64,000 nt of DNA from Aulostomus chinensis. Taxonomy: Eukaryota; Chordata; Actinopteri; Syngnathiformes; Aulostomidae. The notes under the pieces are model-generated. The model was given only the letters and a program-made list of their open reading frames with translations. It had not been told where the DNA came from and ran no database searches. Positions 45,720 through 58,869 of the stretch are shown here, in pieces. The DNA lies in contig JBBMOA010000003.1 in assembly GCA_037954235.1 (NCBI GenBank), positions 5,206,953 through 5,270,952 on the forward strand. The letters are read 5' to 3'. Made by a program: the position numbers and the translations under genes. Every line of letters begins with the position of its first letter. The stretch's first letter is position 1.

Positions 45720-47760
45720 AAGGCAATGGCAAGGCAAGGCAATTTTATTTGTAGAGCCCGTTTTCACCAACAGTTTGTCTCAAAGGGCTTCACATGGCAT
45801 CATAACAACATCCTCTGCCCTTAAACCCTCACATCGACTGAGGAAAAACTCCATAGAAAACCCTTTTAACAGGGAAAAATCTGAGAAACCTCAGGGTGAG
45901 CAACAGAGGAGGATCCCCCACCCAGGACAAACAGACGTGCAGAAGATGTTGCTACAGACAAGAAAAGTGTTTACAATACAAAATGTGGGAAATGTGGACA
46001 TGTTAATAACAGTTGAAGAAGGAAGCTTCTGGAAGGGGAGGCAGGGAGAGTAAGCCAGCTTGATGGGGGACTGGATGGCAGACTGGTTCATGGAAGGGGA
46101 GCGCAGGCCGGTAACAGTAGGGGATAAAAAAAGGGGGCTGGGGTAGTGATGCAGGCAGCAGTTGGAGGAGAGAGATGGAGCTCCAGTGGATCTGTGGAAG
46201 CACAGAGAGACTGCAAGACACCAAGGCCAAACTACAAAGTGCAACAAATAATGGTAATGACAGTTCCAAAATGTGTGGGGAGGAGAGGAGAGGAGAGGAG
46301 AGGGCTCCATGTTACCAGATGTGTCCCCCAGCAGTCTAAGCCTATAGCAGCATAGCTATCAATGGTTCAGAGCTACCTGAACCAGTCCTAACTGAAGGCT
46401 CTGTCATAAAGGAAAGTCTTAAGCCTGGACTTAAACGTAGTTAAAGTGTCTGCCTCTCTGACCCATGGAGAGATGCTGGTACCACAGTAGAGGAGCCTGG
46501 TAACTAAAGGCTCTACCTCCCAGTCTGTTTTTAGACATACTGGGAATCACTAAAAGACCTGCATTCTGGGAGCGGAGTGCTCTGGTAGGACAGTAGGGAC
46601 TAATGAGTTCTTTCAAATAGGATGGGGCTTTATCATTGAGAGCCTTATAAGTCAGCAGAAGGATTTTGAAGTCGATTCTAGATCCTACAGGAAGCCAATG
46701 GAGAGAAGCTAAAGTGGGAGAGATGTGTTCTCTCTTCTTAACTCCCGTCAAAACCCTCGCTGCAGCGTTCTGGACCAGCTGGAGACTCTTTAGAGAGTAT
46801 TTAGGACATCCTGACAAGAGAGAGTTGCAGTGGTCCAGGCTAGAAGTGATAAATGCATGCACCAGTTTTTCAGCATCACTCTGGGAAGGATATTCCTAAT
46901 CTTAGCGATACTTCGCAGATGGAAGAAGGCGGTCCTAGTCACATGCTTTATGTGGGAGCAGAAGGAAAGGTCATGGTCAAAAATGACTCCAAGGTTCCTT
47001 GCAGTTGTACTCGGGGTCAGGGGGATGCCATCTAGAGTAGTGATCCGATTAGAGAGGTGTCCCTGAGGTGTTTCGGTCCAAACACGATGACCTCAGTTTT
47101 ATCTGAATTTAGCATTAAGAAGTTAGAAGACATCCAGGATTTAATGTCTTTCAGGCAGTCTTGCAGATGAGTAAGCTGGCTTGTGTCGTCTGGCTCCATT
47201 GACAAGTAAAGTTGCGTGTCGTCCGCATAACAGTGGAAGTTGATCAAGTGCTTCCGTATTATGTCACCTAATGGGAGCATGTAAAGAGTGAAGAGAATCG
47301 GTCCTAAAACTGAACCCTGTGGTACACCATATGTAACTCTGCTATACTCTGAACAGTCATTATTAATATTAACAAACTGAAACCTATCTGATAATTAGGG
47401 CTTAAACCATTTTAGGGCAGTTCCTTTAATCCCAATTTCATGGTCTCGTCTCTGAAGCAGGATGCTGTGGTCAAGCTTGTTGCTGTGCAGATGTTCATGT
47501 AGCTGCTCCAGGACAACCTTCTCAAGGATCTTGGAGATGTAGGGGAGGTTGGATATTGGCCTATAGTTGGCTAACACATCTGGGTCAAGAGAAGGTTTTT
47601 TAAGTAAAGGGTTGATGACAGCCACCTTAAAGGCCTGTGGCAAATAACCTGTGACTAAGGAAAGATTAATTTGATTTAATATGAACGTGTTGACTAAGGG
47701 GAAGGCATCCTTAAGTAGGCTTGTCAGTTTTTGGAATAAAAAAATCAATCAAATCTAGAA
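45720..47760 (-). pseudogene. L2-type LINE, 5'-truncated reverse transcriptase copy
   Basis: Minus strand, 5' end near 47760. Fragments in order: an RT fingers block with LANYRPISNLPYISKILEKV (47395-47748), an internal deletion after NKLDHSILLQ, GVPQGSVLGPILFTLYMLPL (about 47265-47325), the catalytic FHCYADDTQLYL box (within 47032-47280), and a C-terminal part with HAFITSSLDHCNSLLSGC and LQLVQNAAARVLTG (46431-46862). A 3' untranslated tail with a GGAGA repeat runs to 'ggcaaggcaattttatttg' near 45722. Catalytic Asp-Asp is kept but frameshifts and stops break the ORF. The endonuclease part is lost. It is better preserved than the copy at 38430-40130. Confidence 0.8.
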
Positions 47761-48232
47761 TCAATCGTGAGGCATATAAGCAGAGGACAAGTATAGTTTC
47801 TTGTTCAGTTGCCCCAGTCAAAGATTCACCATCTAAATGTGCCTTTTTTACAGTCTGTCTCTACAGAAAAAATCACAAACATTAAATATTTAGAAACTGC
47901 CTTGAAGCAACATAACTCCACTCCATCAAATAGAATATGTGTGCATCATTTTGCACTCACACTTCCTGAAGAGATCTAAACGGTATCTCCTCTCCATTAT
48001 CATGAGCTATGTGAGATCTCTGGACAGTGGACAGGAAGTGAGGAATCAGAGGGACTTCCAAATCGTAGTGTTTTACAAGGTCATGGATGCAGGAAGATAT
48101 CCTCACCCCATCACGACTGTCCACAGCTTCCAGGCAGTTTGGGTGCACAGGGACAAAATGCTTGCTGTCTTTTTCAACCAAGTTGAGCAGCCTGGTGATA
48201 TTACAGTAAAGGAACATTACTGCAGTCTCGAT

Positions 48233-48718
48233 CAGGGGTTGGCAACCTGAAACGCTCAAGGAGTCATTTGGACCTGATGACCATCGGAAAGAAAACATTG
48301 GGAGCCACAAAACTCTTTTGACATCTCAAAGATAATCATCAAGACAACCCCCCACATATTGTTTTTGTTACCGTTATGAAATCAATGACCTGCTAGGGAG
48401 AAAACAAAATCAAAAAGGTTTTCTTCAGAAACTTTTCTTTTCTTGGATTTATCCATGGTTGGGCTACCGGGATCAAAAAGTTCAATAAACTGCGTGCCAG
48501 CAGGTGTTGCACATCCGCAAATGTAACAAGTATTTTGAGCCTCAAGAAACTGAAAGTGTTTTATTTTGATTCCCCAAGATCACCATAACCTTCAAATTTA
48601 AATTTAAAAAACTGATGAACTAAAATAAAATCAATTTAAATCACATACTCGTTTACTTTCCAAAACCATAGGGAGCCGCAGCAGAGGGATGAAAGCACCG
48701 CATGGTACCAGACCCCTG
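48233..48718 (-). mobile_element. hAT-like DNA transposon, internally deleted (486 bp)
   Basis: Left end CAGGGGTTGGCAACC and right end GGTACCAGACCCCTG form imperfect terminal inverted repeats of the type seen in Charlie-like hAT elements. They are flanked by 8-bp duplications GTCTCGAT (48225-48232) and GTCTAGAT (48719-48726) with one mismatch; 8-bp duplications are the hAT hallmark. Inside, the minus strand has ATG-initiated MDKSKKRKVSEENLFDF before a stop, which looks like a transposase N-terminus with a Lys/Arg-rich nuclear signal. The rest of the transposase is gone, so the copy is non-autonomous. Confidence 0.8.
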
Positions 48719-51257
48719 GTCTAGATAGTAAACTGTTCGCTGTGGGGGGCTAAAATACAAGTGAGGCATAACTCGTTGCAACATACAAGGAAGAACTTGA
48801 TGAACTCTGTTCTACGTAGCCAGAGAGTTGTGCGTATGCGGCTGTAGTCGCACCTCGTGAAGTTGGATATTTACTTTTGACAAGGTGCTTGTTTCTGGGC
48901 AGTCATAGCAACTCATAGGAATCAGTTAATGAGTACCACTGATGTTCAGTATTCTTAAGTACCACTGATATTAAGCCTTAATCTCTTCTGCAAAAGCTGT
49001 TTCCCAGCTTACACATTTCCCCCAATAGATTTTTTTTTTTTGTCAGCCTCTTATTGAACTGTCTGCATCTGTGGCTCTCAGCCCTTCAAGCAAGGGGAGG
49101 TCAGTGAAACATCACAATTCCTTAACTCAAGTATCATCAAGAATTGTGAATTTTAACTCTTGTACTTACCACTCCGTCGGCTTCGTAGTTGTAAACTTTG
49201 TTATTTTTCAGTTTACAAGGAGCACCTGAATGCAGCATTAGTCCTGCCCTCTGTTGTTTGAGGACCCCAGACACTCCACCTCAGTGCTGTCTTCAGGATC
49301 TCTATTTCCCTGCAGGGGAACCAGAAAGTTGTTCTGAAGAATAAGTGTTTGCCGGAGCTGGCTAACTATTTTGTGTTATTAGTAGTTTAAGATAGCAGAT
49401 TTTTACAAATGAATTTTCATATGTGACTGTTATAAGCTGATTACTGCAGGTGTTCATAATGGAGAGGTTAGGGTCATTAGTCCTGTAGGTGTCACAAGGT
49501 CTGACACTGGATTTTTAATCAGGAGAGGCACTGCAGCAAAGCAAACGTGGAGGATTTCACCACTGACACACAGTTTCACACAGATTTTACAAGCAGTACA
49601 TGAATGATGCGAGTGGAGGAGACAATCCATCAATAAGATTAGAATCACGGGGAGGTTCAAGGAAAGGCCAAGGCAGATCTGGGGGTTCATCTGAGAGGAG
49701 GGTTGGGAAAAGGAGCTGGCATAACAAAGCAGTAAGAACAAGATAACCGTTCATAGCAAGATCACCCTCAATAAAGATGACAATTTTATATTCCTCCCAC
49801 AGTTCACTTACATGTACGTTGCATGAATTCGGCCAATGTGTTGAGTAGCTTCTGTGGAATACCAATATTAAAAAAAAAATGCACTTCTGACATCACCAAG
49901 ATCTGATTTCCCCCCGTGTGAAGTGAGATTAATAGTATTTTACAGTTCAAGCTCCATTTTTACCATCACTCTTCTTTGCTGATGCATGAAGCAGCGCCTT
50001 CTTCCTCCAAATAAGATAATCCATCACTTTCTTGTTCTTGCAGCTATTGTAAACACTCACTGCACATCACGGCAGGCTGAGAAATAGTGGTAGTCATTCA
50101 GTGGGAACTTGTCCTCCGAGTGATGCTGTTGGGGGGATGCTAAATCTTTTGTTATGTTAATTAATGCTCACTGAAATGATGAAGAAATGAAAAATATACA
50201 AAGAGAATTACCTGAAACCTCCAGGGGGTCTGATTATGGGGGAAAAACAAGTTCTCAAGATGTTTAGCACAGTTAATAGGCTATTTAGGTATTCAAATCA
50301 CACCGAAGATTTAACTAAATGTATCTTTTCAGACATAATTTCCATATGAGGCGGAGATAGGAGTCAAGATATGTCTCACAGTAGATATCTGTGAAAGCTT
50401 TTATCCAGCTTTTTAGGATTGATTTAATTGTCATGGCCCTTGGCTGCGATATCAGTGTGGATGAAGCCCTTTCGTGTCTGTTTGAGATGAAGTGGGCTCT
50501 CAATTCACTCCAATGTAAAGCCTTTGAAGTCACATTAGAGATGCTTGGAGCCAAAGCGTAAGTGACACATGCACCACCTTGACAAAAGTCAGCTTTTTAC
50601 ACCTGGTTTCCACACACATATGGTTTCTGGTGTCCTTATAGGTGATGGAACTGCCTGCTGATGAGCCGAAGGTGAGAGGCTAATTTAGTCCAGAGGCCTA
50701 GACATATCGAATACGCACATGGAATGTTTCATAGAAAGCTGCAGAGAAAGCAAGAGCTTGTTGTTTAGCTCACTCATAACCTTTTAGCTAGTTTTTTTGG
50801 GAGCACATCCTCTTGGTCTCACTCTTTCCAATGCTTTTTACTTCCCGTGTGGGTGTCAGAGTCCTGAGCCTCTGATTTTCACCACGTCTGTCTCTGAAGT
50901 TTACCCATCACTTTCAAATTCTTCCTCCACATCAAAGTTAGCCAAATATTTGTCCATGACTTTGCAAATACATTTTTTTGTGGTTTTCTCTCCATGTTGC
51001 AGGCGGCTAAATGCTTCACTCAGGTCAGAAGGTCAAATCATGCCCCTCTGCCCTTGCAGGCCCACGTAATGCTGTAAGTTAAACATGAATTAAATATCTT
51101 TGCCCGAGGAGCCTGTCAGCACAATACAAAAAGAATTCAACAATTTTCATGAAACGCAGTGGAAGGGAGGGGCATGGACCAAGGAAGAACTCTTTCAGGC
51201 AGACTCATTCAACTTTGCAAAAAGATGGATGTGTTTTTTGTTTTGTTTTATGGTGTG

Positions 51258-51425
51258 ACTGTGAGAGCCAATGGTTGTCTGTCGATATGTGTTGGCCCTG
51301 CAATGGACTGGTGACCTGTCCAGGGTGAACCCACCTCACACCCGAAAGCCGCTGGGATAGACTCCAGCCTCCCCGTGACCCCGAACAGGATAAGCGGAAG
51401 AAAATGAATGAATGGATGGATGGAC
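51258..51425 (+). mobile_element. SINE-like 'GGCGGCACGGTGG' family, 3' fragment
   Basis: It covers only the 3' part: 'gagccaatggttgtctgtcg', 'ctggtgacctgtccagggtg', 'gctgggatagactccagcc' and a final (ATGG)n-like run. Confidence 0.75.
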
Positions 51426-51548
51426 AATTTTTAGCTGACCGCACTTTTGCTGACATCAGACGAAAATAAAAATCTGCCCATCTGTGGCAAAAAACAAGTA
51501 CTTTTAGTGGCCGGAACTCTGACTTGGACCATTCCCTCCTGTCATTAC

Positions 51549-51700
51549 CAGTGTTGTGCTAGTTGATGAAAAAGAGTAACTAGTTACAGTTACTAATTAC
51601 TTTATTCAAACAGTAACTCAATTAATTTGTTGATTACTTACACCGAAAGTCATGCATTACTGTTTGAAGTAACTTTTTAGTTACTTTTTTAAGAACATTC
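51549..51700. mobile_element. Probable hAT-related non-autonomous repeat fragment
   Basis: Begins CAGTGTTG and continues 'agagtaactagttacagtta' and 'aacagtaactcaattaatt', the alternating AGTAACTAGTTAC wording of a very common fish repeat that I remember starting CAGTGTTGGG. The right end was not found. Confidence 0.45.
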
Positions 51701-51784
51701 TTAAATGCTCCCATTAATGCCCTTATAGTTTCATTTCAGTGCCGTATGGGAAATAATACACCGTTGATTCATTTGCATTCACAT

Positions 51785-51945
51785 CTGGAGCCTATCCCAG
51801 ATGACACTGGGTGAGAGGCGGGGTTCACCCTGGACAGGCCTCCAGTCCGTCACAGGGCCATCAGGAGCAATTAGGGGTTCAGTATCTTGCTCAAGGATAC
51901 TTGGACATGGTCATCTGGGGAAGTGAGGATCAAACCAGCGGCCTC
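51785..51945 (-). mobile_element. Chimeric SINE-like repeat (tails of two families joined)
   Basis: Its left part ('ggagcctatcccagatg', 'gagaggcggggttcaccctg', 'cagtccgtcacagggcca') is the tail of the 44173-type family in minus orientation. Its right part ('caattaggggttcagtatct', 'tgctcaaggatacttggaca', 'gaggatcaaaccagcggcc') belongs to the type at 25820 and 17642. The join lies near 51870. Confidence 0.6.
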
Positions 51946-52159
51946 TACAAGAGGGAAATTATAAATTAAAAGGAAGAAAATATTTATGAAATAAGAAACA
52001 AACAAGAACCGAAAAAAAATATTAACATTTATATTGGACAATTTACAAAAAGTATTTACATGAGGTATGAAAAATAGGAATATGTTATCACACCACTAAT
52101 TGCACATTGCTGATAAAACAGACACGTGAATGTTCACAGTGTGTGGTTGTACAGCCTGT

Positions 52160-52620
52160 TGGCTGCAGGCAGCAATGACCGGTGTTAGCGCTCCTCCTTG
52201 CACTGAGGGCGCAGCAGTCTGGAACTGAAGGAGCTGCTCGGGGTCTCCACAGTGTGGTGCAGGGGGTGGGAGGTGTTATTCATGAAGCATGTTCTCTTGG
52301 CTAGCATCCTTCTGTCTGCCACCTCCTGGATGGAGTCCAGTGAACAGCTCAGGACAGAGCTGGCCCTCCTCACCAGTTTGTCCAGTCTCTTCCTGTCCCT
52401 GTCTGTGACTCCACTACCATGCTGCATGATGGCGTAGCACTGCAGAGGCCACCACAGTGTCACAGAAAGTCCAGAGTAGGGCCCTGCTAACCCCGAAGGA
52501 CCAGGTGCAGGCGACCCTGGCCCTTCTTGTTGAGGGCATTGGTATTATCAGTCCAGTCCATATATTTATAAAAATCAAGATTATTCTGGGGGAAACCAAC
52601 ACCAGGAGCATATTCACAGG
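52160..52620 (-). pseudogene. C-terminal fragment of a non-LTR retrotransposon (family different from L2-type copies)
   Basis: The minus strand encodes, with one frameshift near 52430, TVVASAVLRHHAAW, then DRKRLDKLVRRASSVLSCSL and NNTSHPLHHTVETPSSSFSS, ending LLRPQCKEER. This is the pattern of the RT C-terminal region of a fish LINE ('VVASALFYAAVCWG ... NRLNKLVKKA ... SVLG ... NTSHPLH'). I cannot decide between Rex1/Babar-like and other clades without a search. The copy is 5'-truncated and dead. Confidence 0.6.
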
Positions 52621-54255
52621 GCTATGTTTAGAGTGAATTCCTCACCTAAAATAAATCCTGGCCAGTGCGCCATCACACATATCACACACACAGTCCAGAC
52701 TTTGCCTTGTCAGCTCTGGAGTTGTAATGTACGCGCTTGTTTGTTGCGTTTTCTTGGTTTATCAATAATACATGTAACAAAGCTGCCGTCCACACACATG
52801 ATTTACATTTCTTTCAGTGAGTTTTGTAAATGTACTTTCATGTATAATTGACCCAACCACACCAAACCAGCATCTCTCTCTGGTCAAAGCTCCCTAATGA
52901 TGAGAAGCTCATTTTATGTTTCTTTTTGTTAATGTTTCTTTTTGGCTTGAATATGAAATTTGACTAAAGGCAAACAGACAGACAGAGGCGTTAGCAACAA
53001 TTTCTATTTCATAGAAGTGTTTTCTCCCTCATGAATAAGTCGTGAATAATCAGCATGTGCCATTTCATTTCAAAATATTTTGTTTTACAGTGATATTATA
53101 AACTTAAATTCAGCTTTATTCACAATAGCTCAGGAATTCATGTTATGAAATAAAAAAACAATACAACATCACATCAACATTGGCCCAAATAAAAAGGTTC
53201 TACAAGCGCATTATATACATGCACAGTAATGTTTGAAATAAAACTGCATTTGCCTTAAAAGGACAATATCCTTCAGTGAGTTTTATAAAAACAGTGACAG
53301 CAAATAGTTTCTCTTGTTGTTGTAGCAATATTAACACAACCATGACTGGTTTCAGTTTTCACAAAAGACTACAAAGCCTGCTAAGGAAGCGGGACATTCA
53401 ATTCCTCCAAACCATAGCAATGAGAGGTGAGGAAGAGGAAGTGTCATTCTCTATTGTGGATACTTCTAAACTAACCTGGCACTGGCTCAGATTTTGTCGA
53501 TTTTTAAAAAGAATTAACACTTTTGTGGTCTACGACAGAGCCCTAGACTGCATTTTACAGTTCTCTGGTGTTGTTACAAGGGGTTAGAATCGTTATTCAC
53601 AACATGAGTATGCAACAAGCACAGCATCACTACGCTGTAAACTGGTAAAGTCCCCTTCGCTCTAAATAAGCTGCTGACTTGAGAATCACAAAACCAACCA
53701 TGGAAACAACAGGGGAAATAACAAAATACCATCCAAGAGTCAAGACCTCTTGTTCCATAAATTGATGTCCTGGGAAGGAAATGGGGGGGGGGAAATGTTT
53801 TCACCAAAGAAGGAAAACAAGAAAGTACAGGTGAAAGAAAAGGTCAAGATGTTGTTCCAAGAGTGTTCACAAGCGGATGACACAAAGAGCACTGATTTGC
53901 CTCTGATGCGGAGTTTCTTTCAGAGTTACCAAAACCGCTGGCGAGTGGAACGTCAGTGTGCACAAAGCACCAAGTCACAGATGTGGATTATACTGCATAA
54001 CTGTTTATAATCATTGTGATGATGTTTATATCAGCACAGCATTTTTAATATAAAATCAGTGTTGAAGAAAGACTCATTCTAAAGGGATCAACTCTGCCTC
54101 AGAAGTCACGGTAGTAAAGCTGAAGCTCATCCTGATGCATCAGTCATTAGCTTCCCTGCATTCGTCTTCATAGCGCATCACCTGTGTTGAGCTTTGCACC
54201 ATAACTGGATTACAGAAAGAGAACACTGGAAGGCGCTAGTGTGCACTTCTCAACC

Positions 54256-54257
<2 letters not shown>

Positions 54258-54303
<46 letters not shown>
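54258..54303 (+). repeat. (CA)23 microsatellite
   Basis: A perfect CA array of about 46 bp. Confidence 0.95.
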
Positions 54304-54307
<4 letters not shown>

Positions 54308-55969
54308 GCCTGGCAGCAGGTGCTGGGGGTGTGTTCAGATATTTAATCCTATTGTGGAGCAGAGCTCAAGGCATAACCCCATGTTCCACACTGACCCCAC
54401 CCTCACCACAGTCCCATTGGCTCTTTAACACCCTTTGAACTGATGCGGTGCATTCAAATCCACTGGGAATTAAGTAAATATATCCCACTGTCTGCCAAAA
54501 TTTTTTTGCTTCGGTTTTAATCTTGAGAGGAAAACAATTTTACCTCAGCTGATGTGGTAACACATGTTCAAGTCATCTGTTGAAGAATGATACTTCACCC
54601 AAATATTACCATTAATCAGTGACTCACCCTTGGATGTCTTGAGTGTTTTACAAAGTTGTTGTTTTTTTTTACACTTTATTTATTGGTATTTTCAAACAAC
54701 ATGTAACTATTCAGGATTGATACAGTTGACTTTTAGTCTTGAGTTTTTGACAGTTTTGTTCCAATCCGTATTGTGGAGTGTTTTAGCACAAAAAGCGACC
54801 ACGTGCTGTGTTTCACTTGAAGTCCAGCTATTTGAGGACATCGTGCAACTACTGAATTTTAGCCCACATTTCTCGAACATAAATTGAAATAATTTTGCAT
54901 CCATTGAGCCAGTGACACTTTACACAATATCCTATTCGTGCCATAGGACATTAGGGTCCAAAAAATAACTACAAGAAGCAGAGCCAGTGAAGAGGATAAT
55001 ATTCCAGAACAAGGATTCTGTGGGATTAAAGCAATAGATAAACAAGAGAATTTTTTTTTTAATTGCTAAGAAGTACTAAGTCCAGAGGAATAAGTGTCTT
55101 GAACTGATTTTGGAAGAAATATTAATGACCATATCAAGCTCTGAACACTTGGAAAGTAAGCATTTTTACTCGACAGCAGGAGTCTTGAACCTATGATTTT
55201 ATCACATTAGGTTATAAGGGACATATTCATCAACACTATAAGCTCTTATGTGTATACAACTCATGGAAAAATAACTAACTATGACGTAGTGCTGGTGAAT
55301 TGTGAATATGGTCTGTATTCCAAGCATCGGGAGCACTAGAGCAAAGTGAAGCTTCATATTTTCCTGACTTCAATAAAATCAGAATATTTGAACGTTCTCT
55401 TCAAGTTCAAAATTCAACAACTTTTATCTCATAAATCTCCAAGGTTTCTCTTCAAATACTTTTTCCTTTCTCACCTGCAATATTCTATCATACACATTAG
55501 CACAGAGACAGACGGGAAACTTTGTAAACACCATTTTGCCCTCTATTATTGTAACTTTTAGATCTGGACTGTTAAAAAAGGGGCCAAAAGACCCAGGTGA
55601 TATTGGAGGTTTGTATGAAAGTGTATTAATAACAAGATGCAGTCAAGCAAGTGTCTTTGTGGTTAGCCCAGCTGCCAGAATAAAATATTGGCATTGTACA
55701 TTTCTGTAGACCGCCGATCTGAATAGTCTAATGTTACATCGCTGACAATCTGTGGTTTGTAGAAATGTTGAAAGCCAAGCTCTCATCCCGGAGCCTGCCT
55801 TGTTGTGGTTTGTGGTGAGTTACTTGTTTGAACTGCAACATGATCGTGTCAAGTTTGTCCCACTTGACTTGAATGCAGCATGACACCAGTTGTCTCATAC
55901 CAGGAAGTAGCTGGAGGTTTAGTTGACTTGTGAGTGTGGGTTGTGTTGGTGTCACAGAGCGGGAACCAA

Positions 55970-56001
55970 CCCCCCACCCCACCCCACCCCACCCCAACCC
56001 C
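55970..56001 (-). repeat. (CCCCA)n array with G-quadruplex potential on the minus strand
   Basis: On the minus strand the tract reads as six G runs of four or more separated by one or two T bases. Single-base loops make this one of the most stable G-quadruplex forms known. It lies in the non-coding (template) strand of ptprg. Confidence 0.85.
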
Positions 56002-56181
56002 TACATGCCATGTTTGGAACACTCCTCTTGCTCCCTCCTTCTCTACACACTCGCTCTCAATCCATGTCAGCAGCAGCATGCAGCAGGCCGTCTGCTTCCC
56101 CTCTCCAGCTCGCTCTCCAGGATGAATGCTATCTGCTCTCTGCTCTGTATCAATTACAGGTAGGAGGGTGTGAGCACGCGC

Positions 56182-56183
<2 letters not shown>

Positions 56184-56229
<46 letters not shown>
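56184..56229 (+). repeat. (CA)23 microsatellite
   Basis: A perfect CA array; the Val/Cys-rich frames on the minus strand are artefacts. Confidence 0.95.
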
Positions 56230-56234
<5 letters not shown>

Positions 56235-58799
56235 CATTGAGCCAGGGGCTGTTGAGTAACATTGCCACTGGAAGTTGTAGATCTGGACACACTAAGAGAT
56301 TGCCCACATGTTGGGTGTAAGCCTTGAGCCAATCCTGTATTTGACCACTTAAAAGGAATGAAGCAGGCTGTCCATTTAATAACTGGAAAAACAGCAAATC
56401 AATGCATTCTCCACATCAATTGGTCTTTCATGAAACTTATATTAAAAGTAATACTTTTACACTTGTATATATTTTCTCAATAGAAATACAGACTTAAGCT
56501 CTGTAGAGTGGTGAGATATTTTTGTCTACACACACTGTGGTCTTTCTCAGTGACTAGGAGTCAAAGATTAAGTATGGTTTGTTTGTACCTGCTGCATTGT
56601 CACATGGTAGTTTGTTATCTAGCATACCAATCGCTAGTGCAACTTGTTCAACAAATCATCATGCCTAAGCAGCATGCATGCCAAAACAACCTCCCCTCTT
56701 TGGACTGTCGCCTTGCATTTTGCTGTGTTGGCCACTGCTGGGTTAAGGTTTTGGATGGATTGTACTCATCAATTTAAAAAAGCTTCTCTGAGAGGGAGAT
56801 AGAAAAAATGTCTGTAGGGTCAAAGTCAGACACCCAAGCCTCCTCCTTTCTGTATGGCAGACAGTTAACGATTAGCCTATTAATCACTCTGGCAACCCCA
56901 GACCAGAAAGACTCCAGAAAATTCCCGTCAGTCATTCTGAAGTGACTTTAGCTCAGCTCACCTGTCGCTGGTGTGGATGATGGACAGGAAGTTGGCTGTT
57001 CAAATGTGGGAAATGTCTGCTTGTTATGGTGATGCTGACCTGCTACCACTGGTTTGGTTTGTTGTGATTACCTGTCCTCACAGTAGTTATTGCTAGGGAC
57101 AGTGACTAATCTTACCAAAAAAGCCTATTGATCAGTTGTTGTAATGTATTTTTCAAGAAATAAAAACATACCTGTGGGGCCACCATGAGAGGGAATCTTA
57201 CAACTTTTACTGGTCACTACAGGGCTCCAATCAGAGCAAGCAGTCCCCTGAAGTGATTACTCCGAGGTGATGGGACATAAACATGATTCCAGAGCACAGT
57301 AGGGGTATCAGGGCAATTGGGAGTGAGAGCAAATCACGCATCAGGAAAGGGATGACCAAGTTAACCCCAAGGGCCAACTTTCATACCCACAAGTGATTAC
57401 TGGGGACAGGGCAACAAATAAAACACCAAATTGCCACTACTGAGTAGCTGACAAAGGGGAATAAAACTCGTAAAAGAAAAAAGCTTGCTGTTGACTGAGT
57501 TGGGAAAAAGTATAAAGTCAGTCTGACTGCTGCTGTGTGGCAGGAGAAAAAAGGGCAAGGGTTTGGTTTAAGTGTAATATGGACTACAGGAGCAAGGGAT
57601 TCATTCTCTGGTGGGTAGACACTGGCTATGTTTACATGGACAGTAATAATCTGACTAATATCAAACTAGGGGCAACTGTGTAAATATAGCCAGTGAGTAA
57701 ACCCTGAGTACTGTAGCCCAGGCCTTTATATAACCCTCCCACACCTGGACCTGATCTGAGAAATCAAACACATCTGCTTCTCATCAGGGTCATCACCCCA
57801 CAGAGCAGACTGGAATCAGTCACAATGAGTGACAGGTGCCCGTCACCAGGGAGTTGGAAATGAACCTTTCTTCTCAGATATTTGGCAGGGAAAAATTTGA
57901 GTCACTGTATCTTCCTAAGATACAAGTAAACTTCAGCTAAGTTGGTGCTCTCAGTCTGTTACAGGAAGGATCCTAATTGAGTGACGTGACCCGGACAATT
58001 CCGTGTGACAGCAAATTTGAAAGGGAAGCACGACTCAGCTGTGGAATGCAGACTATTATATATATATTTTTTACCTTTCAGCTAAAGATTTGTCACACTT
58101 TTTTGTAAAACGGCATGAACAAATAGACATTATTTAGTTTTTACTTCTTTCTTGTGAATTACAAGCTTTAAATCCACATTCTGCTCCGGCTCGGTATGTA
58201 GCACCTTGGTGCTCCGCTCAGCAAAAGCCGCTCAGGGCAGATTGAGCCAGAAAGGAAGACAGGAACTCTTCACACAAATGCTTTTGTAGCTTATGTCAAT
58301 TTTGAAATAAAACACAATGTGCAGAAAGAAAAGGACACAGTGTCACCACGTACTCTATGTACATGCGATGTAAAACACACAAACCAATACACAACGATGA
58401 AATGAGCATGTTGACAAAGCCAGGCAGGGAAAACGCAACGTATCTGAAATGCTGTTTGTGTGCTGTACAGCTGTGTGGAGGATGGATTAAACAGCAGTGA
58501 AGGTGGAATGTGATGGCGACAGAGCCGCTGGTATCTCAGGGCACCCCTGTCACTACAGCAGTCCTATAAGGACCTACAATATCAGATGCTCTACACATCA
58601 AGTTCTCTGACCTGTTCACAGGGAAGTGCCTCATAATATTTCAATAAAATGGGACTAACTAGCATAAACATTTACGATACAGATGCTCTTCTCTGATGAA
58701 AAGGATCCACACACAGTATGTAAATTAGCACTCCAGGGAAATTATTTGAATGACGACCTGATGGGTACTGGTTTTGACATCCACTCTGTCTCACCATTG

Positions 58800-58802
<3 letters not shown>

Positions 58803-58869
<67 letters not shown>

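Noticed and set aside
53276..53587. 103-codon plus-strand frame starting MSFIKTVTAN
   Set aside because: No motif, no plausible splice context and average intron composition; treated as chance.
53095..53807. Antisense gene end suggested by AATAAA on the minus strand near 53113
   Set aside because: No coding frame, splice sites or repeat of interest accompany it; the hexamer is common in AT-rich introns.
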